The notes under the pieces are model-generated. The model saw nothing but the letters and a program-made list of their open reading frames with translations. It had not been told where the DNA came from and searched no databases. A program made the position numbers and the translations under genes. 64,000 nucleotides of DNA from Apostichopus japonicus (Eukaryota > Echinodermata > Holothuroidea > Aspidochirotida > Stichopodidae), in assembly GCF_037975245.1 (NCBI RefSeq), contig NC_092562.1, positions 11,912,001 to 11,976,000 on the forward strand, written 5' to 3'. Numbering within the stretch: the stretch's first letter is position 1; each line of letters begins with the position of its first letter. Of the stretch, positions 23,001-36,831 are shown one piece after another.

Positions 23001-26000
23001 TGTCTCTCAACTCTATACTTCATTATGCTGTTTAATGCTAGTAGAGACTTCATGGAGCTATATGGTGTAAGAAAGAGTTGTTGTTTGGTTCCACTAATTC
23101 TAGTTTAATTCTATCTTGAAATAAATTTAAATGTGATTGGTTAGTAACAAATCTTCTACAGTAGCCAGTATAACTGTAAAGTATGTAAAGAAAAACATTT
23201 AAGTCTACAACATATTATAATGTGGATATTCCTCTCATACAAAGATAGTTATCAAACATTAGATAATCGCGGTAAATCTTCCTTGCTGAACGGATTAATG
23301 TAATTTATTTGTGCCCATGTGTTTTATCAGAGTATCTTGTTATGAGATAGAAATTAATTCTATATGAGCAATTGGATACAGATGGTAGTGATATTAGGTC
23401 TGACTATATCAATTCCAGTTACATCAAGGTAATTCTACTGTAAACTACAGCTGCTGCTTTTAAACAGTCACATGACTAGAGAATATGAGTAGAGAAAGAT
23501 AAATTGTCACTAAACAGGATACCAAGATAAGGTTGCGCAGTGACGCACTCCAATATTTGATTGTATATGGAGTAAAAGAACACAGATTTTGCCCCGCCAC
23601 TCTTTGTAGACATCATGAAGCATTTAGAGGGATTGAATTTCATGTCCCAAAGCGTAGCCCAGGATTCAAGAGCCTTCAGATCTTTTTGGAGGATGAGATG
23701 GTCGTCAAATGAGTGAATAGGCCTATACAGCAAAGCATTATCCCCAAATAAACGAAGTTGCGATTTCATGTGATAATTAATGTCTTTTATATAGCATAAG
23801 AACAGAACTGGGCCAAGACAGGTGCCTTGTGGAACTCCTGAGAGAACAGGAGCGGATGTTGATGATATTCCATCGATAATCACACTTTGGGTCATATGTG
23901 ACAAGAAACTATTGATCCAACAGGAGAGATCTCCCCGAATTCCATAATGGCTAATCTTGGTCATCAATTTACGATGAGAAACTACATCAATTGCCTTAGA
24001 AAAATCAAGAATATTAATATCAACCTAGGTATTCTTATCATAATAGTGATCTAAATATGAAATAGACATGAGAAGCTGAGTAGTACACGAAAGACTTCTA
24101 AAACCATGTTGTAGGTCTGTTAAAATGGCATGATTGTCCAAATGATCCATAATGTGTTTCACCACTATTTGTTCTAACATGTTCTGTTATTATGCTGCTT
24201 AATGCTAGTAGAGACTTCATGGAGCTCTGTAGTGTAAGAAAGAGTTTGGTTCCACTAATTCTATTTTAATTCCATCATGAAATAAGTTTAGATGTGATTG
24301 GTTCATAAATGATCTACAGTAGCCAGTACAACTGGCTTCAATGTACAAGAAAAACATTTAAGTCTAATACATATTATAATATGAATTATAAGAATATTCC
24401 TCTCATACAAAGATAGTTATCAAACATTAGATAATCGTGGTAAATCTTCCTTGTGTTTTATCAGAGTTAACATCTTCTTATGAGATGGAAATTAATTCTT
24501 TATGAGCAATTGCATATGTGATTGGAAGACAAAAAGAGATGTAGGATAACTGGCCAGCAATATATTAGCAATATGTAACTTGATTACTCTTAAGAATAGC
24601 TGCAGATTTTGCAGCTAAAGTTTCCTTTTCAATATCAAAACATTTTCTTTTTTTGTAATATAATTACACTCCTTTAGCGATTATACTCAATAAAGTAAAC
24701 CTGGTTTGGGTTAATGTCTCAATTTATATTTGTCCTTAAATACCTGTTGCAAGTCTCTGCCGGTAGGCTGGTGATGGGCTGAATTAACAACCGTTGCATT
24801 TTGTCTTTGTTATAGTCCACAGATGTGATTGAAATATGTCATATATAGTAACATTGCCATTGCTTTGAAGTTTGCTATTATAGAACTCAAGATGGTGGTA
24901 TTGCTGGCTGCAAGGTATTGTTTTGGGTACAACAGCTATCATTGCAAGAATTAGGGATTAATCAATGGTCTACCTTGCATTTATCTCAGGGTAATGCATG
25001 AACATGGATATAATTCTATCGCTGGATGTACTCTGCGGTAACAGCTCTTGAGTTCATAGTCCTGCAATTAATGCAGGGTAGACGGTTGATTAATGTTCAT
25101 TAATACAAAGCACTAAATACATGTTAATTTTCATTTCGAAATGTTACGATTTAATAAAAACCTTTTGAAGGAAAATAACCAACAATTTTCTTGAAGTTGT
25201 GCCCCATTTGTCTTTACTTAAATTATAATTAAAGGTCTCAAGACATGTTAATGCACAAGTGAAATGACAATAATTAGCCTATTCATTGAACAACACTAGT
25301 TGTACAGCATAATGATCTGATGCAAAGGCATACATTGCTTGTGTCCAAGCATAGCAAAATGAGAAGGAAGTGACACTAGGGCATTGGTGTACAATAGATA
25401 TGTACTAAGTATAGAACACTATATACTGTGCTAAGCTATATAGTTAAATTCACAGCGCGTACTCCCTCACCTCATATAACCTATGCATTACCGTATTAAC
25501 CTCGCTCTAGCATCTGGCAATTGTCTGTATGTGAGTGTGGCCATCTCCCTTCCGTAATTGCCAACCTTTTGCGCAAGTATCGCTCTTTCATTGCTCTTAA
25601 TAAAGCTTAAAATTTCAATCACATCATATAATATTATCGTTGTTTTTGTAATTCTATTTCATCTGTTCAACGTCCTGCACGTTTGAACTGCTTCTTGTCT
25701 ATTAAAACGTTTTATTTTTCTTGATTTTCGAACGTTTTTGATTGCCTCCTGAGCGTTGTTCACGAAGCGTGGCTAGGCCCAGGGGAAGAAGAAACCGCCG
25801 GCGAAGGAACCCCAGGCGGCCATTCGAGATGGCATAAGCCCTAAACTTGGGGGATCAGAGGGCGCCATACGAGATGGCTCAAGCCCACCCCAAGAACGGG
25901 TATCGATACAAGATGGAACTAATTCCCGTGCGGCGTTGGCACAGCCACGGCCGCGGCCCCAAGAGGGTCCATCCACATCAGGTCATGTGGAGTCCAGAAG

Positions 26001-29000
26001 CCCCCGCAGGCAGGCGGTGGCGGACTTATTCACGTCTACTCCGGGGTCATGGGACCACAACCGGAGAGATTTCTCGGGGTTCTCCCCGGAAAGTACGGAA
26101 CGGCGTCGAAGCAGGAGTAGAAGCCGTACCCACAGCCGTAGTCGTGGTAGGAGCCGGGAGAGACACCGGCGACCTCGACACAGGTCGAGGTCTGGCACGT
26201 CGCCATCGTCCTCGAGTGGACATTCTTCTGGGCGGCACAGAGCCAAGAAACGCAAGAGGAGACAGTCCCTAGACTCGGGATAGGCTCTCCTTTCCCAGGT
26301 CAAAGACCTCCTCGGACAACTATTACAAAAGCCAGGTCAACAGGACCCGGAACAACAGGTGGCACCGTCCATTCCACAACAACTGGCGCCACCGCCAGCA
26401 ACGGTTACGGACGATCACGCCCCCGAGGAGGCCCAGGTGGATCCCTGGGAGGACGCCTCCTCCAGAACTGACGACGCTCTGTCGATTGCAGCTAGTGCCC
26501 GCCTCCTCAGTGGAGATTCCGAGGCGGACGACGAGGAACCCCTACGTGGCACAGAAATTTCGGCGGAAGTCTTTGAGAAGGCGACGGCAGTCCTCCGCAG
26601 AGTCCTCGGCTTCGACGAAAAGCTGGATGCGCGTGCCCAGGAGGGGCCGGCATCCAAACTCACATGGAACGCTGCTTCCCAAAAGCCTCGAGCCTCCATC
26701 CCGGTGGATGTGGAATGTAGAGAACGGTTCGAGGAGATGGCACAGGGGAAACGCTGGACAGCCTTCCAGCGATCAGCCCATCGCACTTTCCATGTAGGCG
26801 ATGAAGACTGGAAAGTTTTTTTACACCGCCCCACATCCCGCCTCAGGTGAAGGAGAGACTTCGGTCGGCGGGTGCTTTGGATGGCAAAGACAAATTCAGG
26901 GAGACGGGTGCACAGACCCTAGAATCCTCCCTGTTTGACATAGATAGGGCCTCCCGTGCGGGGATGAAGTACTCGTCGGCCTTATTGCTTTTCGCCGTGC
27001 TGTTGAACAGATTGTTCCAACAAGCCCAGGCATCGGGTACTCCCGTAAAGATACCGCCGCCATCACTGCCCTCCTGGGACCCGTTTCCAGGATGGTATTA
27101 GAACAGTTTGCCCGCGTCTCGGTTAAGGCCACCTTGACACGCCGGGACCTGGTTTTGAACTCCCTGAATTGGTCGTCCAGATCCACGGCGGACGGGTTCC
27201 GCAACTTACCAATCCTGGGCAGTAACCTCTTCAGTGGCAAGTTTGATGAGAAACTCCGGGAAGAAGCAGAGAGAATGAAGTCTCTGAGGGAGGCAGACGA
27301 GCACATGTCCCGCTCGGCCTCATCCTCGCGCTCAAGATATGACTCACGACAAAGTAGCCGCTTTAAGCAACCGAGATCCAGCTACAGTCAGAGTCGGGGT
27401 GCCCCGCGAGCACAGCAACAATCTGCTCCTTTGCGGCCCGAACACAGGCCGTACCGCCTGCAATACCGCGGAAGCTGCGACCGCGCTAAACGGCCCTAGG
27501 GATGCCCACCCCACTGTAGCGCCCAAGGCCAAGGTTGGGGGGCGACTAAGAGTTTTGGGGGCTCACTGGGAGGAAATCGACTCAGGAGCATGGGTACTGG
27601 ACGTGGTAAAACGGGGCTACAAGATAGAGTTCTCGTCTACCCCACCCCAATATGGCCTCTAAACAACCACGCCAGTACCCGAGATACCGGAAAAGCGGGC
27701 CGCCCTAGAGGACAAGATCAACAGTCTCCTCAAAAAAGGCGCCATTACGCGGGTCACCGCCGCAGATGCGGACTGCCCCCTCTTCCGGTCCTCCTTCTTC
27801 CTCACGCCGAAGAAGAACCGGACTTGGAGGCCCATCCTAAACCTCAGACCTCTCAACAGGAGGTTCGTCCGACCGGAGAGGTTCAGGATGGAGACCCTCA
27901 CATCAATCCTTCACCTGCTGCGCCCAGGGATGTGGGCATCCTCCGTCGATCTAAAGGATGCCTACCTATATATTCCCATCCGACGCGAGGAACAGAGATT
28001 CCTCGCGTTCAGGTACACAGCGAAAGTGCTACCATTTGGCCTCTCCACGGCACCCAGGGTTTTCACCAGGGTAACGAGGGCAGTCCTGACTCACCTCCGT
28101 CGAAACGGGGTAATGGTGTTCGCCTACCTAGACGATTGGATAGTACTCAGCAACTCCCAGCGGGGAGCACTCGCCAGTACAAACGCCACCGTCTCCCTCC
28201 TGACGAGACTGGGCTGGTTAATCAACGTCAAATAAAATCCAACCTCGTGCCCGCTCAATAGATCATTTACTTAGGGGCCCGTCTCGACCTCGGCGACGTA
28301 CTCACCTCATATAACCTATGCATTACCATATTAACCTCACTCTAGCATCTAGCAATTGTCTGTAAATGAGTGTGGCCATCTCCCTTCTGTAATTTCCAGG
28401 CCGCACTGGTGCGGCACCGGACAGAGAAGGGGGAGAGGACCGAGCCTAGTTGCCACGGTCAGAGAAATACTAGGCAAACGGAATACCCCAGCGCTCACGT
28501 GGAAGCGCCTGTTGGGGAAGATGGCAAGCGTCACAGACCTTCTGGACCTGTGCAGACTCAGAATGCGGCCGCTCCAGCGGCACCTCCTCAAACACTATTC
28601 CCCGGACAGATCGTCCTGGCAGACGCACTGTCCAGGGGGTATCTCGACAATGTGCAATGGGAGCTCTCACGAACGTGGACCGACCACGTATTCCACCTAT
28701 TCGGCCGTCGACATGTTTGTGACGGCCAAGAACGCCAAACTACCGACGTTCTGCTCCAGATACCACGACCCACGGGCCTGGAAGGGTCTCTCGGTATACG
28801 CCTTTCCCCCACTGGGATTACTCCGCAGAGTTCTCACGATACTTTCTCACGGGACGTGGAAGCGGACATGCTTTTGATCGCTCCTTGCTGGCCCAATCAA
28901 GCATGGTTCCCACTCATCATCGAGATGCTGGTGGACCTACCATTCAAATTCCCACCGGCCGCCAAGCTCCTCTCCCAACGGAGCGGCCAAATAACCCACC

Positions 29001-32000
29001 CCGACATCACGAGCCTCCATCTAGCTGCGTGGAAACTCTCCGGCTCTCGCTCCAAACAGCAGGGTTTCCACCGGAGGTTGCGGACATTGCAGTGGATGCC
29101 CGCCGGCAGTCCACGATTAAAACATACGATTCAAGACTGCAACGATACTACGTTTGGGCCAGGGACAACACTGTTGATCCCGTGGAGGCCTAAGTAGACC
29201 AGTTGGCGACCTTCCTACTTGAACTCTTTCGGGAAGGAAACAAATAAGCACAATTAGAAATTACCGCTCTGCAATAGCGGCAGTTCACAGCGGATTTTCC
29301 GATGGCTCCACAGTAGGAACCAACCCGGTCCTCCGCCAGGTCTTAATGGGCATGTTTCACAGGCGCCCCTCAAGGCGCCGCCTGGCCCCATCATGGGCTC
29401 TCCACGAGGTCTTGACGACCCTCGCGGGCTCTCCGTATGAGCCGCTACACAATACACCATTGGACAAGCTCACACACAAAACCCTGTTTCTGGTCGCGGC
29501 CGCCTCGGCTAGACGCAGAAGCTGCCTCCACGCGCTCGCCCTCCAACGGGGGTTCACGAGGTTCAAACCAGGAGGAGTCAGGTTACTACCTGACCCACAC
29601 TTCCTCCCAAAGAATCAAACAGTAACCTTCACTCCTAACGAAATCTTCCTCCCGAGTTTGTCACAAGCCTCGTCGATCACGGAAGACAAGCGCTGGTGCC
29701 CCGTCCGAGCCCTTAAGTGTTACATAGAAGGACCAAACAACTACGTACCTCGGACAGGCTCTTCATTTTACCAAGGTCAGCTTACACCCCGGCCTGAAAG
29801 GACACCATTTCACGGTGGATGGCCAACCTAATACGTTCCCACACCCAGCCTGGGGAACCCGTCCGAGCGCACGACGTGCCAGGCCACGCCACATCCAGGG
29901 CATGGTTCCAGGGGGTTCCCCTGGAAGATATTATGAAGGCGGCGGCCCGGAAGACTCCGTCCTCCTTTGTCCCCTGCTACCTCACAAACACCCCTGCCAC
30001 AGAAGGGGATTTTAACCGAGCGGCCCTAGGTTCGCCGCCCGCGAGACCCTCGGCCCACCGCCAGTGCTCCTGTGTCACGAATGCATAGGTTATATGAGGT
30101 GAGGGAGTACGCACTGTGAATTCCCCAAACCTTACCTGGTTTGTGAATTAACGAGCGACGTACTCACCTCATATAACATCCCGGCCAGCATCCCCACGAT
30201 GGGGGACCTCACGGACGGAACCATACAACCACGTCAGATACCCTCCTCGGATACCAGGGGAGCTGGCCGCACAGATATGACCACGTGACCGCCTTTTTCC
30301 TCCCAGGGAATTTCGAGGGATTCGTGGGGGTCCCGCCTACACCCACTGACGACCCACCAACAACCCATTCCGGACCCACCTGTCACCCACCACAGCCCAC
30401 CAAGGGCTCTTCAGGTGAGAATGAATTTTTGGATGTATCCTCGGGGTTTCCGCCCCATGGTCGGTCCTCTCCCCCTTCTCTGTCTGGTGCCGCACCAGTG
30501 CGGCCTGGAAATTACGTAAGGGAGATGGCCACACTCACATACAGACAATTGCCAGATGCTAGAGCGAAGTTAATACAGTAATGCATAGGTTATATGAGGT
30601 GAGTACGTCGCTCGTTAATTCACAAACCAGGTAAGGTTTGGGAATTTTGGGTCATTAGCACATGAACAATTCCATCAAGAAAGTTCTAAACCAAACAGCT
30701 AACTTTTGTGTAGTGCAATTGCTTTAACATTCGATCACACAGAAATAGGCATAGGATCATACCAGGATCGTTAGGCCTTTTTTCCTAGGTGACTGCTTAA
30801 TGCGATTATATTCACATCAAATACCAGCATTTTAAATAAGATTATCGTTGTTGAACGCACCCTAATATCAGCATGGTACATGAGGTTATCGTTGCTATGG
30901 TCATTATACTTCATGCTGCAAGCTAGCTTTCTCAGTTTAGTGATCATTTTGCCAAGGGGTGTTAACACCGAAGGAGCTTGTTGCTATACCATTCTTTGTT
31001 TGCCTGAACTAGCTTGGGAAGAAAGCTGGGATCTGGATTAAGCTTAACGAGATACCAATTCTATTTTCAACTTCTATTAATTAGCCATTGAGTTTACCTT
31101 GCATTATCCATAGGTTAATGCATGGTCAGCTGATGTCAACTGGCCAATCAGATTTGAGAACATTTAACAAATATGAATTAATTATGCTCTATTATATTCC
31201 CGGTGGAAGTTGTCATGTTTCCTGCAGATAGAAACATTAAAACTCTTAATATACTGGTATGAGGGATGATAACTTCTACAGCAGGTAGCATAGAGTGGAA
31301 TAAGTAAGTACTATTCATTAAATAAGTGACTTAAGAAGTGTATATGAGAGTGTATATACTTATTCCCTGTGTAATGTATGTCTTAAACATAATTTTAGAA
31401 AACAAAGATCAATAGAAACCCATTGTTGTTCAGATTTGTATATGAAGTAACCACATGCTACACGACGGCTACCATTATTGATGTGGAGTGTGTACACAAT
31501 AGTTATTCGAAATGTCCCAGAAATTTGTAATCTCGTAGCTCAAATCTTGCCAATTACTAATAATCCTTTAGTGGACTAAGGAACAAAACTGAAGATACCT
31601 ATTCTGTGTGTGGAGGGGGGGGGGGGGGTCAGAGGGTGGTGCCAGACTATGTTCACACTGAAATACAAGTAATTGCTTTCAAATATGTCCACTGCAAATC
31701 AGGAATATGTTATCTTTGCTCATATAGAAAGGGATATGTTGGTGAGGATATGCCAACAGTAATACTATAGCTGTTTTAGTTTCACTGTTTAGACCTCGAT
31801 TAGAATTTAAACTGGTTTACAATTAGTAAAACTAGTCTTTGAAGAATTAAATACAGTATAGGACAGAAGATTCAAATTTGTATTAGAAAACTTTTACCTA
31901 CCAGGGCATAACTAAGTATTCAAATTTGTGTAGCATTTTCAATAGCTCTGAATTTTCTTCTCATTGAATAAGATTTGTAGAAATCTGCAATACATCTTTA

Positions 32001-32565
32001 CTCATTACAGAACTACCAGGGGAAGGTCTCGTTCATAGCAGCACAAGGTTTGTATAGATCGTTATTATTTATCATTTGTTGGAATAACTGTCCAGTATAG
32101 ATTGATCGCTTGTAAAACATTCTGAGCTTGTACTCTATATTAGACGAACATCAGTGTCCAAGGATATGTCTAAGTTGATGTTCTTCTAGGAAGACTTGCT
32201 TGAATTATTGCCTCAATTAAATATCATGTGTTTGTACAGAACAAACTATGTCAAAAAATGTTTCTTTTTTTACAATGAAATGATTCCTTTTGTGTGGTTA
32301 CTTGTGAATATCTCTTTAGAATAGCATTTGATATAATAAGGACATGTTGTGATAGTTACTAGAAGATTAAAGTATAAATCATTGATCTCCATAACCAGCT
32401 GTTTTTGATATATTTTTGATGTTCCTGTTATATTTCTTACTGTTCTGAAGCACCAAGGGAAGGTACAAAGGAAGATTTCTGGAGGATGGTTTGGAAGGAA
32501 GATGTAGAGACAATAGTGATGCTGGCAGATAAAGATGGAACCGAGCAGGTAAACATTACATGGAT

Positions 32566-32599
<34 letters not shown>

Positions 32600-35500
32600 G
32601 TATGCAAGGAGTAAATGTGAAATCAATAAAAGGAGCAAAGTAAAGATAGTATTAAAAGAGAGATGTTTTGAACCACACTAACATTGTCAAAACCATAGCA
32701 GATCAATATACTGTAACATGTTTGCATTTCTGTGTATTTTTTTATTTTTATTTCAATAACAACAGCATTCTAAGGATGCACAATACTGGCCAAAAAAGGT
32801 CAACAGAACCCAGAAATATGGTGCTATCACAGTACTGTTGATGGAGACAACAGCCTTCAGAAGCTACATACTCAGAGAAATGAATGTTATCAAGGTATGA
32901 CTTAATATTTTACTCTGCTAACATGATGAATATAAATCAAACTCATATCCACAAAAAAAACTCTCATTTGTCTGTGACTATTCAGTACTAAGGTCCTGTT
33001 GATTAGTAATTCAATTTAAGGCACATTAATATGAAGTGATTGTTTGCCATATTATGTTTGTGTTTGGACAAATGTCATAAGAAAATACACAGAAGCTGTT
33101 TAATCAACATTTGATATTTATTTATATAAGCAATTTTAAAAATACAATAATACAACTAAGTACAGAAAGATGTTAGTTAATGCTTAGAACAAATATTACC
33201 ATGTTTGGTGCTTATAAAATATCTTAACACTCGAAGGATAGAAACTATCTGTAATTCTCATGGAGTCCTTATAGTGCCAAAGTCTATTTCTAGAACAAAG
33301 ATATTTGTGTTTTCCATTAGCTGTGGTGTGAATCATCTTCCAAAATGAATTGAAGATATTTCAATGCTTGCACCTAGTAAAGTGGAGATATGGCAGACCT
33401 GTGCCAATAATGTGCTTAGCACTCCTTATTGTAGATTCTACTTGACTAGGATTATTTTCACTTATAACCAAAGCAGACTATAATATTCATTTTTGATTGC
33501 ATGACAGCATGGCAGTTGTAAAATTATGCTTCAATATTATGTTTAAATAGTCATTCGGAGCAAAGAGTGATAGTTTTCTTTTTGATTAACCATCATATGT
33601 TGTTGTTGTTTTATTCTCCTTTCCACACTCTTCATCACAATAAGATGCTTGCTTGAATTGCTATAAATTGTACAACATAGCAGCGTTAGAACCTTACTTT
33701 GTTATGATGCCATTAATTAGTTGTCAATATTGTCCCACAAACCATATTCTAATCCTTGGTGGCTACACATGTGTAAAGACACGGGGGGGGGGGGGGGGCA
33801 TTGATTCCCAATAATGTATTTGTTCTGATGAGTTGTAACTGTACAGCTTAGAAGAAGAAGTTTCACAGGAAGAAGATAACAAGATGAAGGAAGGAAGATT
33901 AAATTGAAGGAGGGGCTTGATTTGGTGTCATGACACAGTGATAGTAACCTTGGATCATTGAACAAGATCAAGCTGTTTGTTCATTATTCTCTGATCTCTT
34001 GTGGTAAAATTGTTTGAGAATAATTTCAGAATCATACATTTAAACAATGTGGACTCAGTCAATTGTTTTAGTTTTGTGTAATGCATAGCATTGCTATTTC
34101 AAAGAAATGAATTTTATCAAGGTAGGAATATTACTACTTATACATGTGCTCTGATTTTATTAATTACAACTGTTATAGGCAAAAACATCAGTCCTGCTGA
34201 TGCAGTCAAACAGCTCGCAGAATGCACACCTTAAGAAACTGAATGGCAAACATCTCTAAATAGATATGTATGAGGTATATCTAGTTTATAAAAGACACAT
34301 AAGGAGGAAGCAAATGTTTATCATTTTACAATTTCTTTAAATTATTGTACCCCATATGAGAAAATCAAACAGATTGACTATATTACATCACAATAGTGTA
34401 CTTGTGTAACTTGTGTTGCAGAGGAGCACCATCTACAGAATCAGAGGTGTTATTTTTATTTGATTTATATAATTGGGATTACTTAAATAATCATCTGTCA
34501 TTTGTTACTCTTGTTTCGTCTCTCATGATGATGCAAGAATGAAAGAAAAATATTGTACAGTGAATGAATTTAGATTTTATTTGCTGCCATCCCACATGGC
34601 TGTGTTGTTTACAGTAGATCTGTTCAGAATAATTAATTCTATGTTGACTTTTTGCTGCTTCACTTGTGTGTTATTTATTACATTTTTACATCAGGGTAAT
34701 GAGAGAGTTCATACTGTAAGACAGTATGAGCTTCCATGCTGGAAGTATGGAGGTGTTCCTGCTGAGTCTGCTGACCTCATCTCTGTCATCAAACAGATCA
34801 AGAATCATCAGAAAGGAGGCAAACATTTACTGGTTCATTGTAGGTAAGAACACACAGAGTGGAAATAGAAATGTTTAATCCCAGAACATTTCACATTCCT
34901 CATTTAACTATTTAATACAGACTCATACAGGATGCTCTAATTGAGGTGATTAACTTTCCTATAGAGTTCATTGAAGACAATTGTTGAAAAATTTATTCAT
35001 TTTGTATCTCTCATATCTCTTTTTGAAGTAATGGTGTTGGTGCTACTGGTGTATTCATTAGTCTCTATGATCTGATGGATGTCATTAAAACCAAGAAGGA
35101 AGTCAGTGTCTTTGATGTCATAGAAGGAATGAGAAAAGACAGGGTGAACATGGTACTGACTAAAGTAAGTATATTTGAAACATAGAGTAATGTTGTTGGT
35201 GCTACTGGTATATCCATTACTAGTAACTATGATATAATTGTGACTGTAAGAATTGATGCTCAGGAAATACTGAATCAGTTTGTAGAAAGACAACAAGTCT
35301 CTAGAATTCTGTACATTTGATGAGGTCAATATGCTTCTTTTCAATGTTAGCTCCAGTATCTGTTCATCTCTGATGCTTTGTTGGAAGCCATGTTGTCTCC
35401 AGACTCCCAGATGTCATGTGATCAACTCAAGAAACTTGAACTCTCAGCCATGAAGGCAAAATGCAAGAAGGAATTCCAGGTAGGTGTATTACTGAATGAT

Positions 35501-36740
35501 GATTAACAATAGATTGTTTTAAGTGTTATATGAAATATGCTGTATTACCAAATGGTGTATTAATTTATGGTGTATTACTTAGTGGTGTACTACTTTATGA
35601 TGTAATTAATATATCAGTAATTTGGTATTCAATTAGAAATGTAAAGCAATATTACATGATGAGCATATTCAATGTGTATTAATCTAAAGAGAAATAATGC
35701 ATGAATTTGTTTAGATTTTGCAAGAAACTACCAAACATCAGGAGGACTTGGCAACCCGAGCAGGAAATTCATCTGAAAATAATCATAAGAACAGGTTCCC
35801 TGATCTCCTTCCAGGTGAGCTACTGTCATTAAGTTTTAGATATGTAACAATTAAAACATAGGTTTATAACATGGTTCAATAAAATTGCCACCCCAATTTA
35901 GATATTGATGGTAGGTTAATTACATTATTGAAATTTCTATATTACTCTTTTACAGTGGACAAATTCAGACCAGTCTTGAAATCCCCAGGCAACGTATTTG
36001 GGTCCAATGATTACATCAATGCTACTTTTGCCAAGGTTTGTTTTTAAGTACCTCTCTGGTTTCTAAATACTTTATATCAAATCTAAAAGCAACTGATTTT
36101 TTTTGTTATAGAAAAATTTCCCACATGTATATGCATCTATTATGTCAAACACTTATAGTGTTGTGAACCCTCGTGTATATTTAATATATGCAGATGTATG
36201 TATATACTCTGTTAAATTTTCCCTTAAATGATTTCCAGGAATTAAACATATATAGAGTGTGATTGGCTGCTGCTGTCTTGTGATAGAAACATTAAGTTAT
36301 GATTGGATAAAAGTGACATGTACTAACCTTGTGTGGCTGTTTTGTAAGCAAATTCAGTCTTACTGTGTACCTTTACCGTGTAAGGTCTCTGTGTGCAAGG
36401 CAAATAAAACATATTAAAGGCAATAAAACAAATTAATACCACTGCTTATGTAGGGTTCAACGTATTAATTCTAAATCAATCCTGCGTAATAAAAAGAACA
36501 AAATCATTATATATCTCTGTTGGACTGGTAATTTACATTATTTGTGTCGTCCCTGCCACACGACTATCAAAATCTCCTAACCAGGACAGGGACGGACACC
36601 ACAGCATCAGAAAGAATTATTGAAAGCTCATGCAAGATATGTAACCTTCAAAGGACATGTAGATAACGAGTTTAATTTCATTCATTGCATTACCAAGATG
36701 TGTGAAATGTGTATGTTCCAGAATGCTCTAACTAATAATG

Positions 36741-36831
<91 letters not shown>

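Larger units (their letters stand above)
25447..30642 (+). mobile_element. DIRS1-type element, copy 2, internally deleted
   Basis: It has the same ends, inverted repeats and ICR as copy 1, to which it is closely related, and lies in RPTP intron 8 in gene orientation. Relative to copy 1 it lacks about 0.5 kb of the leader and ORF1 start (junction near 25781), carries a misplaced copy of its own right end in the RT (28293-28443), lacks about 0.6 kb spanning RNase H (junction near 28612), and has many stops and frameshifts. Confidence 0.92.

Noticed and set aside
34176-34260. Possible duplicate of exon 12
   Set aside because: A few shared words (CCTGCTGA, GTCAAACAG, GGCAAACAT) but alignment too weak to claim by eye.
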